From NCBI GenBank assembly GCA_021018995.1, contig CM037588.1, positions 146,959,725 to 147,023,724 of the forward strand: 64,000 nucleotides of DNA. Reading direction: 5' to 3'. The notes under the pieces were generated by a model. The model had not been told where the DNA came from and ran no database searches. It worked only from the letters and a program-made list of their open reading frames with translations. Within the stretch, counting starts at the first letter, position 1; each line of letters begins with the position of its first letter. The DNA is from Chloranthus sessilifolius. Lineage: Eukaryota > Streptophyta > Magnoliopsida > Chloranthales > Chloranthaceae. Positions 33,830 through 47,540 of this stretch are shown here, piece after piece. The position numbers were made by a program, and so were the translations under genes.

Positions 33830-34440
33830 CTTATTCTTTTCGATCTAAAATCTCCACCGGCTCTTCGATCATAGTCATGTCCTCATGCATCTCAAATGAT
33901 TGATCGCTCAACACGTGATCAGGGTTATTAAGGTACTTCCTGAGCATAGACACGTGGAACACATTGTGTACCTGATCGAATAACGGTGGCAATCCAATGC
34001 GGTAAGCAACTTCCCCTACTCGACCCAAAACTTCAAACTATCCAAGATAGCGGGGACTGAGCTTCCCTCTCTTTCCAAACCTCATCACCCCCTTCATAGG
34101 TGACACTTTCACAAACACGTGTTCACCCACCTTGAAGTCTACACTCGTCAGCTTGATATCGGCGCAGCTTTTCTATCTGCTCTAAGCCGCTTTGAGTTTT
34201 GCCCTTATCATCCGAACATAGGTGGCATTATCTTCAAGCATTTCGGGTCCCAAAATGAATTTCTCACCTGTTTCTTTCCTATTGATGGGCGATCTACATC
34301 GCCGTCCATAAAGAGCTTCATATGGTGCCATCCCAATGCTCGTCTGAGAACTGTTGTTATATGCAAACTCGATCAAGAGTAGATGCTGATCCCACGATCT
34401 TTGCAATTCCAACATACATGCCCTAAGCATGTCCTCAATG
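33830..34440 (-). pseudogene. Integrase C-terminal zone of element A
   Basis: Contains the end of the catalytic domain (SSQTSIGMAPYEALYGRRC) and the C-terminal GEVAYRIGLPPLFDQVHNVF and FHVSMLRKYLNNPDHVL words, typical of chromovirus integrases, followed by an EEPVEILDRKE start of a chromodomain-like tail. Fossil and broken. Confidence 0.75.
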
Positions 34441-37086
34441 ATCTGATTGACCCTCTCAGTCTGTCCGTCAGTTTGCGGATGGAATGCCGTACTGAAATCT
34501 AGTCACGTTCCCATTCCTTCTTGAAACTTCTTCCAGAACTTTGATGTATACAATGGGTCACGATTGAAAATAATGCTACTCGAAATCCCATGCAAATGAA
34601 CAATCTCTTTCATATACAGCTCTGCCAGTCTTCCCGCCATGTACATCGTGTTGTAAGGCAAGAAATGCACTGACTTGGTCAATCGATCGACTACTACCCA
34701 GATGACATTGTACTTCTTTGCAGTACACGGTAGCCTAACGATGAAGTCCATAGAGATCGATTCCCACTTCCATTCCAGTATAGGTAGAGGCTGCAATAGA
34801 CCTGCGGGGTGTCTACGATCGATCTTCACTTGTTGGCACGTCAAACACCGTGACACGTACTCTGCCACATCTTGTTTTAAGCCTCTCCACCAGTAGTTCT
34901 TTTTTAAATCTTGATACATCTTTGTGCTTCTCGGGTGGATAGCATAGCTTGATTTGTGTGATTCATTCATAATTGTTTGCTGCAAATCGGCATTGTCCGG
35001 AATACAGAGGCGGCCCTTGAACAATAAGGAACCATCCTCCTTGATTGAAAACTCAGATGTAATGCCTTCAGTTACATCTTGACGAATCTTTGTTAGCGCC
35101 GGGTCTTTCATCTGTAGTTCATGGATATGCTCAAATATCATCGGTCTCACTGAGATATTAGCCAAGAAGGCTCCTGTAGCTTGTGACTCAATGTTTGCAT
35201 CATATAGTGTCAGATCTTCAAACAGTTTCTATCTGTGCATACCCAAAATTAAACTAGCCAATTGAACAGAACTCTTTCGACTCAAGGCGTCGGCTACTAC
35301 ATTAGCCTTGCCTAGATGGTACTGTATAGAACAGTCATAGTCTTTGAGAAACTCCATCCATCTGCGCTGCCTCATATTTAGTTCCTTCTGTGTAAACAGA
35401 TATCTGAGGCTCTTGTGGTCGGTGAAAATCTCAAACGTCTCACCTTACAAGTAATGTCTCCAAATTTTGAGCGCGAAAATGATCGCTGCTAATTCCAGGT
35501 CATGTGTCAGATAATTCTTCTCATGATCCTTCAACTGTCTAGATCCATACGCTATCACCTTTTTGTGTTGATTAAGCACACAGCACAACCCAGTATACAA
35601 AGCATCACTATACACTGCAAACCCTCCACTGCCTGAAGGAATCGCTAATACTGGAGCTGAAGTGAGTCTCTTCTTGAGTTCTTGAAAACTCTTCTCGCAT
35701 GCCTCACTCCATTCGAACCTTGCATCTTTTCGTGTAAGTCTCGTGAGTGGTCCTGATATCTTCGAAAAATCCTCAACGAAACGTCGATAGTAACCTGCTA
35801 ATCCAAGGAAACTACGGATGTCGGTCACGGTCTTTGGTTGCTCCCAATCCACTACTGCTTCGATCTTTGCTGGATCTACAGTGACACCAAGCTTTGAGAC
35901 GACATGCCCCAAAAAGCTAACTTCTTCTAACCAAAACTCACATTTGCTAAGCTTGGCATATAGTTGGTGTTCACGTAGAGTCTGTAGGGCTACTCTCAAG
36001 TGCTTTTCATGTTCTTCTTCTGATTTTGAATAGATCAGGATGTCGTCCACAAACACTACGACACAAGAGTCTAGGTGTGGTTTAAACACCCTATTCATCA
36101 AATCAATGAATGATGTCGTGGCATTTGTCAACCCAAACGGCATCACTAGGAACTCAGTGTCCGTATCAAGTCCTGAATGCAGTCTTCTGAATATCCTCTG
36201 CCTTGACTCTCAACTAATGGTATCCCGATCTCAGATCGATCTTAGAGAAATACTTCGCTCCTTGCAGTTGATCAAACAAGTCATCTATCCTAGGCAAAGG
36301 ATATCGGTTCTTGATGGTAAGTTTGTTCAATTGTCGATAATCAATGCACAGACGCATTGACCCATCTTTCTTCTTTACAAACAAGACCGGCGCTCCCCAT
36401 GGAGACACGCTCGGTCTAAAAAATCCCTTGTCCATTAGCTCTTGTAGCTGCTCTTTCAACTCCTTCAACTCAGCAGGAGCAATTCTGTATGGTGCTTTAG
36501 AAACAGGCTCCGTTCCTGGTGCTAAGTCGATGGCGAATTCTATCTCTCTCTCTGGAGGTAATCCGAGTAACTCCTCCGAAAATACATCGGCGAAGTCTCG
36601 CACAACTGCTATCTCAGATATAACATTCTTCTCCTCTTTATCTTCCTTCAAGAATGCCAAGTATCCACTACACCCTTTTCTGATCAATCGCTCGGCCCTG
36701 ACTGTTGAGATAAGTGGTAGGTGTGTCGACCTCTCTCCTTGAAATCTAAACGATCTCCTCGTGTTGGGTTTGAAGATGACGACCTTACTCTTGCAATCTA
36801 TCGTCGCACAGTGGGTCGATAACCAATCCATGCAAAGGATCACGTCGAATCCTTGCATGTCTAGCAGAATTAGGTTCGCCGGTAGCTCAAAGACATCTCC
36901 ATCCATGACCCTCACGATCACGGAGTTGCAACCCTTTTCAGTATCAACCGATTTCCCAGTAGGAACAGTCACGGTTAAAATGAAGTCTAACTCCTCTGGG
37001 TCGACTTTCATCCTCTTCGTGAAGCAAGGGATAACAAATGAGTGGATAGACCCCGAGTCTATCAACACTCGAGCTTCGTATGTCAC
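34440..37086 (-). pseudogene. Protease, RT, RNase H and integrase core zone of element A
   Basis: In the element's own order: aspartic protease ([14 protein letters not shown]), reverse transcriptase ([38 protein letters not shown]), RNase H ([30 protein letters not shown]) and integrase zinc-binding and catalytic start (CLTCQQVKIDRRHP, WESISMDFI). All words are standard Ty3/gypsy. Domain order RT before integrase fits the family. The zone carries several breaks and is treated as a fossil. Confidence 0.85.
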
Positions 37087-37329
37087 GTCGCTTCTCTTCT
37101 TATAAATTTGTAATGTACCTAATCATACATATACATATATATCGTATTTATCATCATACTAGAATTTATCACATGTAAGTTTTTCTTATATTTTCTATAT
37201 GGATGCACCTTCTCTATCTAAAAATTTTAAGAATTAAAATTCTTTATTGAAAAGGAAGCTCACCTTGAATGACATCGTTTGTATTCTGAGCCTCTTGAGC
37301 TGTGATTGCGTAGGCTCTCCCTTGGACGA

Positions 37330-38150
37330 TCGGCTTCCTTACTTGTATCAATCATAGAATAGGTACTGAAGCCGTCTTCCCTTTGTTCATCTCAGGGCAT
37401 TCTTTGATCAAGTGGCCCACCTTGCCACATTGAAAGCAACCCTGAGTGCCTATCCTACAATCCGCTGTCTTGTGAGGCTTGCCACACTTGGCACAAGTCT
37501 CACGAGCTGTGGAAGAAGCTGCTCGAGAAGCCCCCTGTGTGACTGTAGCACCGGTAGTGATAGCAGGGCTCTCGTAGCGTATTGGTCTCCCCGACGCGAG
37601 CAATGGAAATCTCTGCTGGTTTCTCTGCTGCGCCGGTCTCCCATAACCTCCTTGGAACGGTGGTTTCTGATTATTTGGTATGAATCTCGGCTTTTTGTTC
37701 ACCGATCCATAATTCTCCGTACTGCTCTAATCAGTGTTCCACCTTTCTTGTTGCTCCCTCTAGCGGTACTTGTTATTTTCTTCCTCTACCACCAAGGCTT
37801 TGCTCATGACCTCCCCATAGGTCCTCAGTTGGAATGGTGCTACTCCTCCCCTCACGTCCGGCTTCAAACCTTGCTGAAACCTCTTTGCTTTCATCATATC
37901 GGTGATGACGTAGTCGGGCGCAAAGCGAGCGAGTCGCATAAACTCGACTCCGTATTCTCTCACAGTCATCTTCCCTTGAACCAATTGAAAAAATTGAACC
38001 TCCATCCGGTTCCTCACCACTTCAGGGAAGTACTGTTTATTAAATTCCTCGACAAACTCATCCCATGTCCAGGGCATATCTGGAGTCTCCTGAGCCCTAG
38101 TTCGTGAAACGGACTTCCACCAAGGCCCAGCCTCTCCGTCTAGCATGTAG
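37330..38150 (-). pseudogene. gag zone of element A, downstream half
   Basis: Capsid-like retrotransposon gag words (GEAGPWWKSVSRTR, WDEFVEEFNKQYFPE, VREYGVEFMRLARFAPD) followed by a CX2CX4HX4C zinc knuckle (CFQCGKVGHLIKEC). The gag is split here by the Athila-type element; its first half is at 51001-51279. Confidence 0.85.
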
Positions 38151-38155
38151 GCTGC

Positions 38156-39811
38156 TGATCGATTTTAAATATAACCCTTGCAAGTGCACAAGATCTATTG
38201 CAGTATGGCAAGAACAAAGGTGTCGAACCCACAGGGAAATCTTGAATTTTAATTAATTCTTTCAGAGATTTAAAAACATCCCTAAGGAAGTACCAAAGGG
38301 CATATTCAATTTACTAAAAATTTATCACACTTTTTCTAAAAGCAAGAAAAAATAAATTAATCTAAACAACTAATTACTGATAAATCTAAGAACAATATTT
38401 AAATGAGATCAAGGAATATGCTACCCCAGATTTGTACCCCTTTTCTATCATTAAAACCCACAGTTTCATTAAAGCATCATTCACACCATCATTCATCTAT
38501 AAAAATGATTCGAAATAAAATATGATCATCAATCCGGCATACCCTATCTAAAAACAATGACTCAGCCTATCATCGCGGTATGAGTTATGTAAGAAGCATA
38601 GCGTATCTCATGATGTTTAGATCACAACAGTAAAAACATAATCGCTCCGCAGCCTAGATCAGTCTGCAGGTCCAGATCTAGCGATTATAGCCGTTGATAC
38701 GCGCAATCAACGATTATAAGAAGCATTCAATATATTTTTAATAGCACAAACTTTTAGCAAAACGATTCTATTATGACAATAAATCGACTATGGTATTAAT
38801 CATAAATAAGGGTACTTATCTGGGGATCGCATCTTCCCCGATCTACTGATTTAGTTGCTCATCTTTGGTGTATGATCTCCTTGTTCATTCAAAGTCATTC
38901 CTCTTTTTATTTCTTTCAAAGATCTTTATTTACAATGCCTTTTCCTAAATACAATCTATGCTTTCATGAATGTAAAGGAAAAATAATTCAAATCCTAGGT
39001 ACAATCTACCCAGATGGAACCCTAGAAGAAGGAGAAAGAATAACTCTTGAAAAGATGCCAAGAGGAGCCTAAAACCAAAAATAATAATAATGAATAATAA
39101 TCTTCTACAAAATTCTCTCCAAAAATTCTCAAAAAAGAAAAGCCAAAACTAACTCTCTAATTATCTACCTCTAACTCTTTTTTCTAATTCCTATCTCTAA
39201 TTCCTTTTTTCTAATTCCTATCTCTAATTCCTATCTCTAATTACTGTCTCTAATTCTTGTTTTTAATTCCTATCCCTAATTCCTCCCCCTTTTTCCTCTC
39301 TTTTTAATTCTTTTTTCGAAGGGTTTGATCCGCTTTAAATAGAGCCAAAGTTTTCCAGCCGCAGAGGTGTTCCAACTCGAAAATTTAGGGTCGATTAATT
39401 GACCCAATAGGGTCGATGCATCGACCTCCCAGATTTTCGTGAATTTCTGCCGAACTTTGCATCAGACACTGCTTCGGTATTTTAGCCATAACTTTCTGTC
39501 TCGAATTCGCATTGAGGCGATTCTTACGCCGTTGGAAAGCTGACAGAATGCTCTACAACTTTTGTGTTTTGACAATTTCATAATACAGCCGTCTTGAAGG
39601 TCCAAATTGATCTGCAAGTTGCACCAAGTTCTCGATGACCCAAAGTTACAATGTTTTGACATTATTTTCAAAATTCTTGGGCTGTTTTCTGCACTTGGCT
39701 TGTATTTACCTGAAACACTTCAAATCTAATAATTCTTATCAAATAACCTTCATCGGATAGCTAAATATAGGTATTTAGGGGTGAAATATCATCATATTTC
39801 ACTACTCATCA
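38156..39811 (-). repeat. 3' LTR of the Athila-type element
   Basis: 1656 bp, paired with 49123-50773. Contains the palindromic word TCGATGCATCGA near 39414 and a pyrimidine-rich tract of CTAATTCCTATCT repeats (about 39160-39310). Confidence 0.9.
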
Positions 39812-41886
39812 CACCCCCAAACCTACACTTTGCTAGTCCCCGAGCAAAGCAAACTAAAGAAAATAAATGCCACTTTCGTAGGGAGCACGATTGTACTTAG
39901 CGTGTGCAACAAGCCTTTAAAATCCTAGGTGATCCCTAGTGGAGGAGTTGTGTCTCCTGAGGGTTTACAGTGAAGTTACCCACAAACTTCAATAAATTCC
40001 AAACCATCGGCAAAATTGAGTTTTCAAAACATGATTTTTTATAACATATATATTATTCAAAAACAAAAACATTAATTGTTTCAATATGTGAATCATCAAT
40101 CTTAAATATTAAAGTCATGTCAATCATGCTAGTATCCATTCAAATTAATCTAATGCTCAAATCGTTAGATAACTCATCCATTCATGCTTACTCGTGAAGT
40201 GTGTGCATACCCAAACCAAAATTCATTCATCTCAGAACTAGTTCAAACGGGAAACCATCGGACCTGTTGTTTAGACTCAATCTTCACTTTAGGTATACTC
40301 TTGAAATAAAATCACTCCGATGATGGGTAAGTTTTCGCACACATGTGAGAGATCAATACAAAGCAAATAAAAAGGTCTCACATAATAAATGAAGCACGAT
40401 GCAATCAATGAACAAAAATAAATCTCATAAGAAGATGCTTGTATATCCTAAGCATGTCATATCAAGTATCATAAGTATCATATATTTACTCTCAACAAGG
40501 TAGTTACCAATGCAAAATCAGATCATGAAGGTCTTTTGTAGGGTTGTAATGGGGCTCAGGAAAGGGTAAGAAAGAAAGGGAATTGAGATTCAAAATTTCT
40601 GAGAAATCGGAAAAGAAACAAACTTCTGATTTTTCTATTTCTCTTCTTTTTCTTTTCTAATGTCTCACTATTTTTCTCAATATTTTTCTATTTTTCTCAA
40701 CTTTCTTTTTCTTTTGAAGCACCTCATATTTTTCATTATTTTTCACAATTTTTTTTTTTCTCCCCCCTTTTTCTTTTATATTTTTGCCATACACTCTCAG
40801 TAAACACCACAACTCAGTATCTCTCTACTTACTCTCTTTTCGTTCATTTTCATCTCTCGTTCCTAATTTCTCAGAAATAAGAAGGGTAAAGCTGAATTTT
40901 CAAAAATGGTGAAGGGTTAAAGGTTAACGTGGCTTATCAAAGAATGTATAAAGGTAAATTTTCCAATAGGCTCAAAGGGGTACTAGAATGATAAATTTAT
41001 ATGAGGTGGAGCATTTAAGCACAAACGAGCCAAAGATGACCTTCAATCATGTCCTTAAAAGATGGTAACCTTGCCTATTTGTCTTGAGTAGATATACAGT
41101 ACATTCTAACACAATAATATGAATTTAATTTCATAAAAAGTCACAAGCCAAAGTAAAGTGTATGAGATTATTCCAAATAATTCGTATTCAAAGAAAACTC
41201 CGAGTTTATGTATTCACTCATCAATGACGGGAAATTAGCTCTAAAACTTACCGGGTTTAGTCTCCACTAAGAACCTAAGATTCACCGTTCAAAACAGTTC
41301 ATCGATTTCTGAGTCTTAGCTTGGTATTAGTGTAAAAATTCTAAGCATGAATATCAAAATTACCCACAAAATATCACATTAAGCTTCATTATCCTAGATA
41401 CAAGCATTCAAAATCTGACATCGATATTCTCAAAATTAAATTCACATGCATCATCAACTAAAGTTTGAAAACTATCGAAAAATAATTCATATATGATGGT
41501 TCAAAAAAAATATTTATTATTTTTTTTTTTTTTATATGATGAAAAATAAGAAAGTGACGTAAGATAGAGAATCATGCCCCCAAATCTAAAAATGACAATG
41601 TCCTCATTGATTGAAATAGGTATTGCACCCCCAAACCTGTTGAAAAGTACCTCAACACAAAGATCAGGTGCAGAGAATATGTGCATAAAATTAGAACATG
41701 ACCAAAAATAGATTGAAGGTAATGTGGCTACACTAATTTGGAAATTAAAAACAACCTAAACTAAACTAAAAACTAATACTCTAGAACAACCAAAAACAAA
41801 AATGAAAACGAAAATAAATAAAATACACTGGGTTGCCTCCCAGGAAGCGTTGAGTTTAAGTGTCGACAGCTCGACCTCTTCATTGA
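39812..41886 (-). other. 3' region of the Athila-type element, no long frame
   Basis: Begins with the purine tract (minus strand GTTTGGGGGTG at 39812-39822). AT-rich, with no long reading frame and no recognisable envelope-like sequence. Holds T-rich low-complexity DNA around 40620-40790. Confidence 0.6.
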
Positions 41887-44800
41887 TCAAGAATCTGGGT
41901 CACTAAGGTGCATTACCTCAATTCTCATCTGGGTCATGGGCTCAAACACCGGTTTAAGACGTTGCCCATTCACTTTAAAAACTTGATTGTCCGTGAGACT
42001 GCGGATCTCAATCGCACCATGCACACTAATAGAAACAACCTGATACGGGCCTTCCCATCTAGATTTCAGTTTTCCCGGGTGAAACTTTAGTCTTGAATTA
42101 AATAGCCAAACCTTTTGCCCAATGTGAAACTCTTTCTGAGAAATTGACTCATCATGCAGCTTCTTATACCTTTCTTTGTACATCTTTGAGTTTTCATACG
42201 CATCATAGCGTAGCTCTTTCAATTCACTTAGCTGTAGCCTTCGATTTGATCCTGCTGCTTGCATATCAAAATTTAATCTTTTGATGGCCCAAAATGCTTT
42301 TTGCTCCAATTCAACAGGAAGATGGCATGCTTTCCCGTAGACAATTCTGAACAGAGACATTCCAATTGGTGTCCCGAAGGCGGTACGATAAGCCCACAGA
42401 GCATCAGAGAGCCGGTTTGACCAGTCTCTTCTATCCGATCGTACCGTCTTTTCTAAAATTCGTTTAATCTCTCGGTTCGACACTTCCACCTGACCACTAG
42501 TTTGCGGGTGATACAGCGTTGCAACCTTATGGGTGACGCCGTATTTCTTCATTAAAGTAGCAAAATGGCGGTTGTAGAAGTGCGAACCGCCATCACTAAT
42601 GATCGCACGTGGAAACCCGAATCTATTAAAGACATTTTCCTTCAGAAATTTGACCACCACTTTGTGGTCATTTGAACGGGTTGCCACAGCTTCAATTCAT
42701 TTGGAAACGTAGTCAACAGCTACGAGAATGTATGAATACCCAAAAGATGGGGGAAAAGGACCCATGAAGTCAATCCCCCAAACATCAAAAATTTCAACAA
42801 TCAAAATCGGGTTAAGGGGCATCATATTCCATTTGGAAATATTTCCAAGCTGCTGACATCTTTGGCATTCTTTGCAAAATTGGGCAGCGTCACGAAATAT
42901 GGAGGGCCAGTAGAATCCGCTTTGAAGAATTTTCTGTGCAGTCTTCTGTCCTCCAAAATGGCCTCCACAGGCTCCAGCATGGCAGAAATCGAGAACGCTT
43001 AGTTGCTCTTCTGCTGGTACACATCTCCTGATGATTTGATCTGAACAGATCTTGAACAAATGTGGTTCATCCCAAAAATAGTATTTGATCTGGGAGAAAA
43101 AGAGGTTCTTATCATTCTTTCCCCATTCAGTAGGGATTTTGCCCGTGACCAAATAATTCACGATATTGGCAAACCAAGGAACTTTCGTAGCGGTCGCGTC
43201 AATTGCCATTAATTTTTCATCCGGAAAAGTGCCCCGGATAGGTTCAGGTGTAACCAATTCTTCAAGCAAAATGCGAGAGAAGTGATCAGCCACAGCATTC
43301 TCGACTCCCTTTTTATCCTTGATTTCGAAATTAAACTCTTGAAGTAGTAGAATCCAGCGGATCAATCGTGGTTTGGCATCCTTCTTTTCCAACAAATATT
43401 TCAATGCAGAGTGGTCTGAAAATACCACTATTTTTTATCCAAGCAGATAAGAACGAAATTTATCCAGAGCATACACCACAGCTAATAGTTCTTTCTCAGT
43501 GGTGGTGTAGTTGACATCTTCGCATAATAAATTACATGAGGTAATTTGTTCACCCTTTGCCCTAAAACAGCTCTGATAGCGTAATCAGATGCATCACACA
43601 TGAGTTCGAATGGGAGAGAATAATCCGGTGGTTGGATTATTGGTGCAGTTGATAAGAGTTCATGCAGCTTCAGAAATGATTTCATGCAATGCTCATCAAA
43701 TTCAAAAGGGACATCTTTACCAAGCAAGGTACATAAAGGTTTAGCCACCTTGCTGAAATCCTTAATGAATCGCCTATAAAATCCAGCATGCCCCAAAAAT
43801 GATCGAATTTGGCGAACACTCTTTGGTGGGGGCAAATTGGCAATTAGGTCGACTTTGGCCTTATCCACTTCAATTCCTTTCTTGGAAACAATATGCCCCA
43901 GAACAATTCCTTGTTGAACCATGAAATGGCTCTTCTCCCAGCTAAGAACAAGTTTAGAATCCACACAACGTTGTAAAACTTGTGCGAGGTGATTCAAACA
44001 AGAACCAAATGTTTTCCCAAAAATCGAGAAGTCGTCCATGAACACCTTGATGAACTTGTCAATCATATCCAAAAATATGGCCAACATACATCGTTGAAAA
44101 GTAGCAAGTGCATTACATAAGCCGAACGGCATCCTTCGATATGCAAAAGTACCGTACGGGCATGTGAATGTCGTTTTCTCTTGATCAGGTGGAAAAACGG
44201 GCACTTGATTGTATCCCGAATAACCATCAAGAAAGCAATAAAACTCTTGCCCTGCTAACTTCTCGAGGATTTGATCAATGAACGGAAGGGGAAAATGATC
44301 CTTTTTGGTAGTTGTGTTTAATTTTCTATAATCAATGCAGACACGCCACCCAGTAGTTTCACGAGTAGGCAACAATTCTCCTTTCGCAGTTTCTTTCACA
44401 GTGATTCCAGACTTTTTTAGGATAATTTGGACTGGACTAACCCATTCACTATCAGAAATCGGATAGATGATTCCAGCATCGAGTAATTTAATGATTTCCT
44501 TTAAAATGATTTCTTGCATGTTCGGATTAAGTCGCCTCTGCGGTTCTCTCGATGGTTTACTCTCATCTTCCAGATGTATTTTGTGCATACATACTGATGG
44601 GTCAATCCCTTTTAAATCAGCTAGAGTCCATTCGATAGCCTGCTTGTGATCTAGAAGAACTTTCAACAGGTCATGCTCTTGTTCTTCAGACAACGTGGAT
44701 GAAATTATCACCGAAAAAGTTTCTCGTGGCCCCAGAAAAGCGTATTTGAGCGATTCAGGCAACTGTTTCAATTCCACAGTTGGTGGCTCCTCAATTGATG

Positions 44801-45760
44801 GAGTCGGTTCAGCTTTTACTTCAATGGGTAACGGTTCTATCTTAGTCACAACTTCACATAAGTTATCATATGGATATGATAAACTCAACCTCGTCTCTTC
44901 GGACTGCTTCCTTTCAGATCCTTTTTCTTCATAGATGGCCAACAAAGCGGTTTCAAATTCTTCTTTGGTAAGCATTGATGGTAATGCTTCATCCACCACT
45001 TCGTCCATCTGATCGATGTAAAAACATTCGACCTCATCCTCGTTAGGGAAATGGTTCATCGCATGAAATATGTTCAATCTGACCTTCATGTTCCCAAAAG
45101 AAACGTCCATGACTCCCGTTCGACAATTAATGCAAGCGTTTGCAGTGGCGAGAAACGGACGTCCAAGGATGATGGGAACTTGATTAATTGATTTAACAGG
45201 TGGTTCCATATCTAAAACAACAAAGTCCACTGGAAAGACAAACTTGTCTATTCCAACCAAAACATCCTCGATAATTCCCCTAGGTCTTCTTTCTGACCTA
45301 TCAGCCAGTTGGAGTGTGACCGTCGTGGGTTGCAATTCACCCAATCCGAGTTTCTCGTATATTGAGTATGGGATTAGATTCACACTTGCTCCCAAATCCA
45401 ATAACGCTTTTCTAATTGGTTGCCCACCAATGACACATGGAACAGTTGGGACTCCAGGGTCTTTCAGTTTCCGTGGGGTTTCCAATTGTAATATTGAACT
45501 GACTTTATTAGTCAGGAACACTTTCTTGGAAATATGAGTACGCGCCTTTCGCTTACGAGTGCATAAGAATCTTTGAAAAATTTTGCATACTCAGGCACTT
45601 GTTTGATTGTTTCAAGCAATGGAAGATTTATCTTTACTTGCTTGAATGTTTCAAAAATTTCTTCCATTTTTGCTGGTCCCTTTCCCATTCTAGATGGAGG
45701 AGTTAGGCATTGAGGGAATGGTGCCCTTGGGACATAAGGTGCAGGTTCCATTTTTGATTC
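41887..45760 (-). pseudogene. pol zone of the Athila-type element
   Basis: In element order: aspartic protease (KALLDLGASVNLIPYS), reverse transcriptase (WRVCIDYRKLN, RRMPFGLCNA, FMDDFSIFG), RNase H (FELMCDASDYAI and ADHFSRI), integrase with HHCC zinc-binding (HAGACGGHFGG, CKECQRCQQ), catalytic core ([31 protein letters not shown]) and C-terminal part ([10 protein letters not shown]). The protease carries DLG where DSG or DTG is usual. Fossil and broken. Confidence 0.85.
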
Positions 45761-45869
45761 TTGTTCATGTCCTAGTTGGACAGTTGAGGGAGACTCATCC
45801 TCGATTACTTTTTCTTTTCCCTTCTCTCTTCTTTGCTCTTTCTCTTTCTCTTTTCTTTTCTCTTTCTCT

Positions 45870-47540
45870 GTTCTTTTCTCTTATTTGTTTTCTTTCTCTT
45901 TTGCTGCTTCTCTTGCTTCCTCTTTTTCCTGATCAGATTCCACAGGCATTTCCACTTGATTATCAACTTCTCTTCCACTTCTCAGCACCGTAACAGCTTT
46001 CAATTGTTGACTATTCGATGGTCCTGCATCAGGTGGTGCTTGACCTCGAGGATTGTTGACGGGTTGGCTAGGGAGCCTACCTTCCTCTCGTTGACTCAGC
46101 TGATTTGTCAGTTGACTGAATTGATCTATCATCATCTGTTGGAAAGCATGCATGCTTCGCATCACCTTTTCCTCCAAATCAGAATCTCTAGAAACGGTAT
46201 CCTGAGGTTGATTAAAATTTTAATTTTTTCGGTAATCGAAATTCAGATGGTAATAAGGAGGGTTCTACTGGAAATTAGAATTCTGGCGGGTAGTGGGATT
46301 CTGTTGTGGGCGGAAATTTTGTTGTCCACCCATTGTGTTGGCTCTGTACTGCTTGTTTACCTGACCAGTTTGGTTCGAACCACCCCATCCTAAGTTGGGG
46401 TGATTTTTCCATTCCGGGTTATAGGTATTGGAGTATATGTTTCTACCCTGCCGTTGATAAGATTGAGTCAGATTCACCTCCTCTTGAGGAGTAGGTTCAT
46501 CAGGGAATAATGACAAGGTAGTGGGGCACTCATTAGCCATGTGACCTGGGTGGTCACAAATTGAACACACAGTGGGGGTGACAGGAGCTTTAGCTTGCTT
46601 GGTCGCAGCTAACAACATATTCATTTGCTTGGACAACATATCAACCTTTGTCGATAAATCAGAGGTATTATTTTTGACATTATACAATCCATCTCTTATC
46701 AACACATGAGATTTAGATGCCAAATCCAAGTTAGTTCGCCCCAGTGTTTCACTTTGTATCGAAGTTTGGTATAACTTCTCAAACAATGCCCACAATTCAT
46801 CAGCTTCTTTTGTGGCACATGATCCACCACACGATGCATCAACCATGCGTCTCTCTTCAGGAATCAGTCCATTATAAAAACTTTGGACCTGTTGCCACCT
46901 TGGAACCTGATGATTTGGACAACTCTTAATCAATTCCTTAAAACGTTCCCAACATTCATGGAATGTTTTGATGAGGTTGTTGGGAAAAGAATTGAATCTT
47001 CTGACGCAACTCAATGGCTTTGGTCATGGGAAAATATTTTTTAAGAAACTGACGGTGTAGCTCTGCCCAACTCTGAATAGATTGCGGTTCTAAGGAATAA
47101 AACCACGTTTTTACCTTGTCCCTTAAAGAGAAAGGAAAGAGTCGGAGTTTAGCTATCTCATCAGTGACATTGTGGACTCTGAACAATTTGCATACCCTAG
47201 TGAATTCATTTAGATGAACGTGTGGATTTTCATTTGCTAACCCATGGAAAATTGGTAGCATTTGGATCATCGCTGATTTGAATTCATAGTGGTTTCCTGG
47301 AATGGGATCATGCATTATACATTCCTGATCCTCGTAAAAATCAGGATCATTATAATATTCGAGTGTTCTAGGGCCCTCATTGTAATTGTTATTCCCATCA
47401 TTTCCATTATTTCCATCATTGCCATTATTGATATTCTGGTTGTTCCCATTCATTTCTTGCCTTTGATCAGCCATGGTATCGTGATGATGATCGATTCCTT
47501 TGAATTCTGCGATTCTCTCTACAAGATCGTTTGATCTCAA
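45870..47540 (-). pseudogene. gag zone of the Athila-type element
   Basis: Contains the Athila/Tat-style gag words ALE-YYNDPDFYEDQ, IPIFHGLANENPHVHLNEF-like (PIFHGLANENPHVHLNEF), FSLRDKVKTWFYSLEP and a zinc knuckle CSICDHPGHMANEC, then Asn/Gln-rich and charged stretches. An asparagine-rich run near the start (NNGNDGNNGNDGNN) is encoded by short AAT/GGT repeats. Broken. Confidence 0.8.

Noticed and set aside
37412-38107. 231-codon open frame on the plus strand
   Set aside because: It is antisense to the gag zone of element A; codon content and words follow the gag frame on the other strand.
39812-41886. Envelope-like gene in the Athila element
   Set aside because: Position is right for the lineage, but no long frame or recognisable transmembrane segment is present.
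45694-46393. Leu/Phe-rich plus-strand frames, apparently membrane proteins
   Set aside because: They are the antisense of a Glu/Lys-rich part of the Athila-type gag; hydrophobicity is a by-product.
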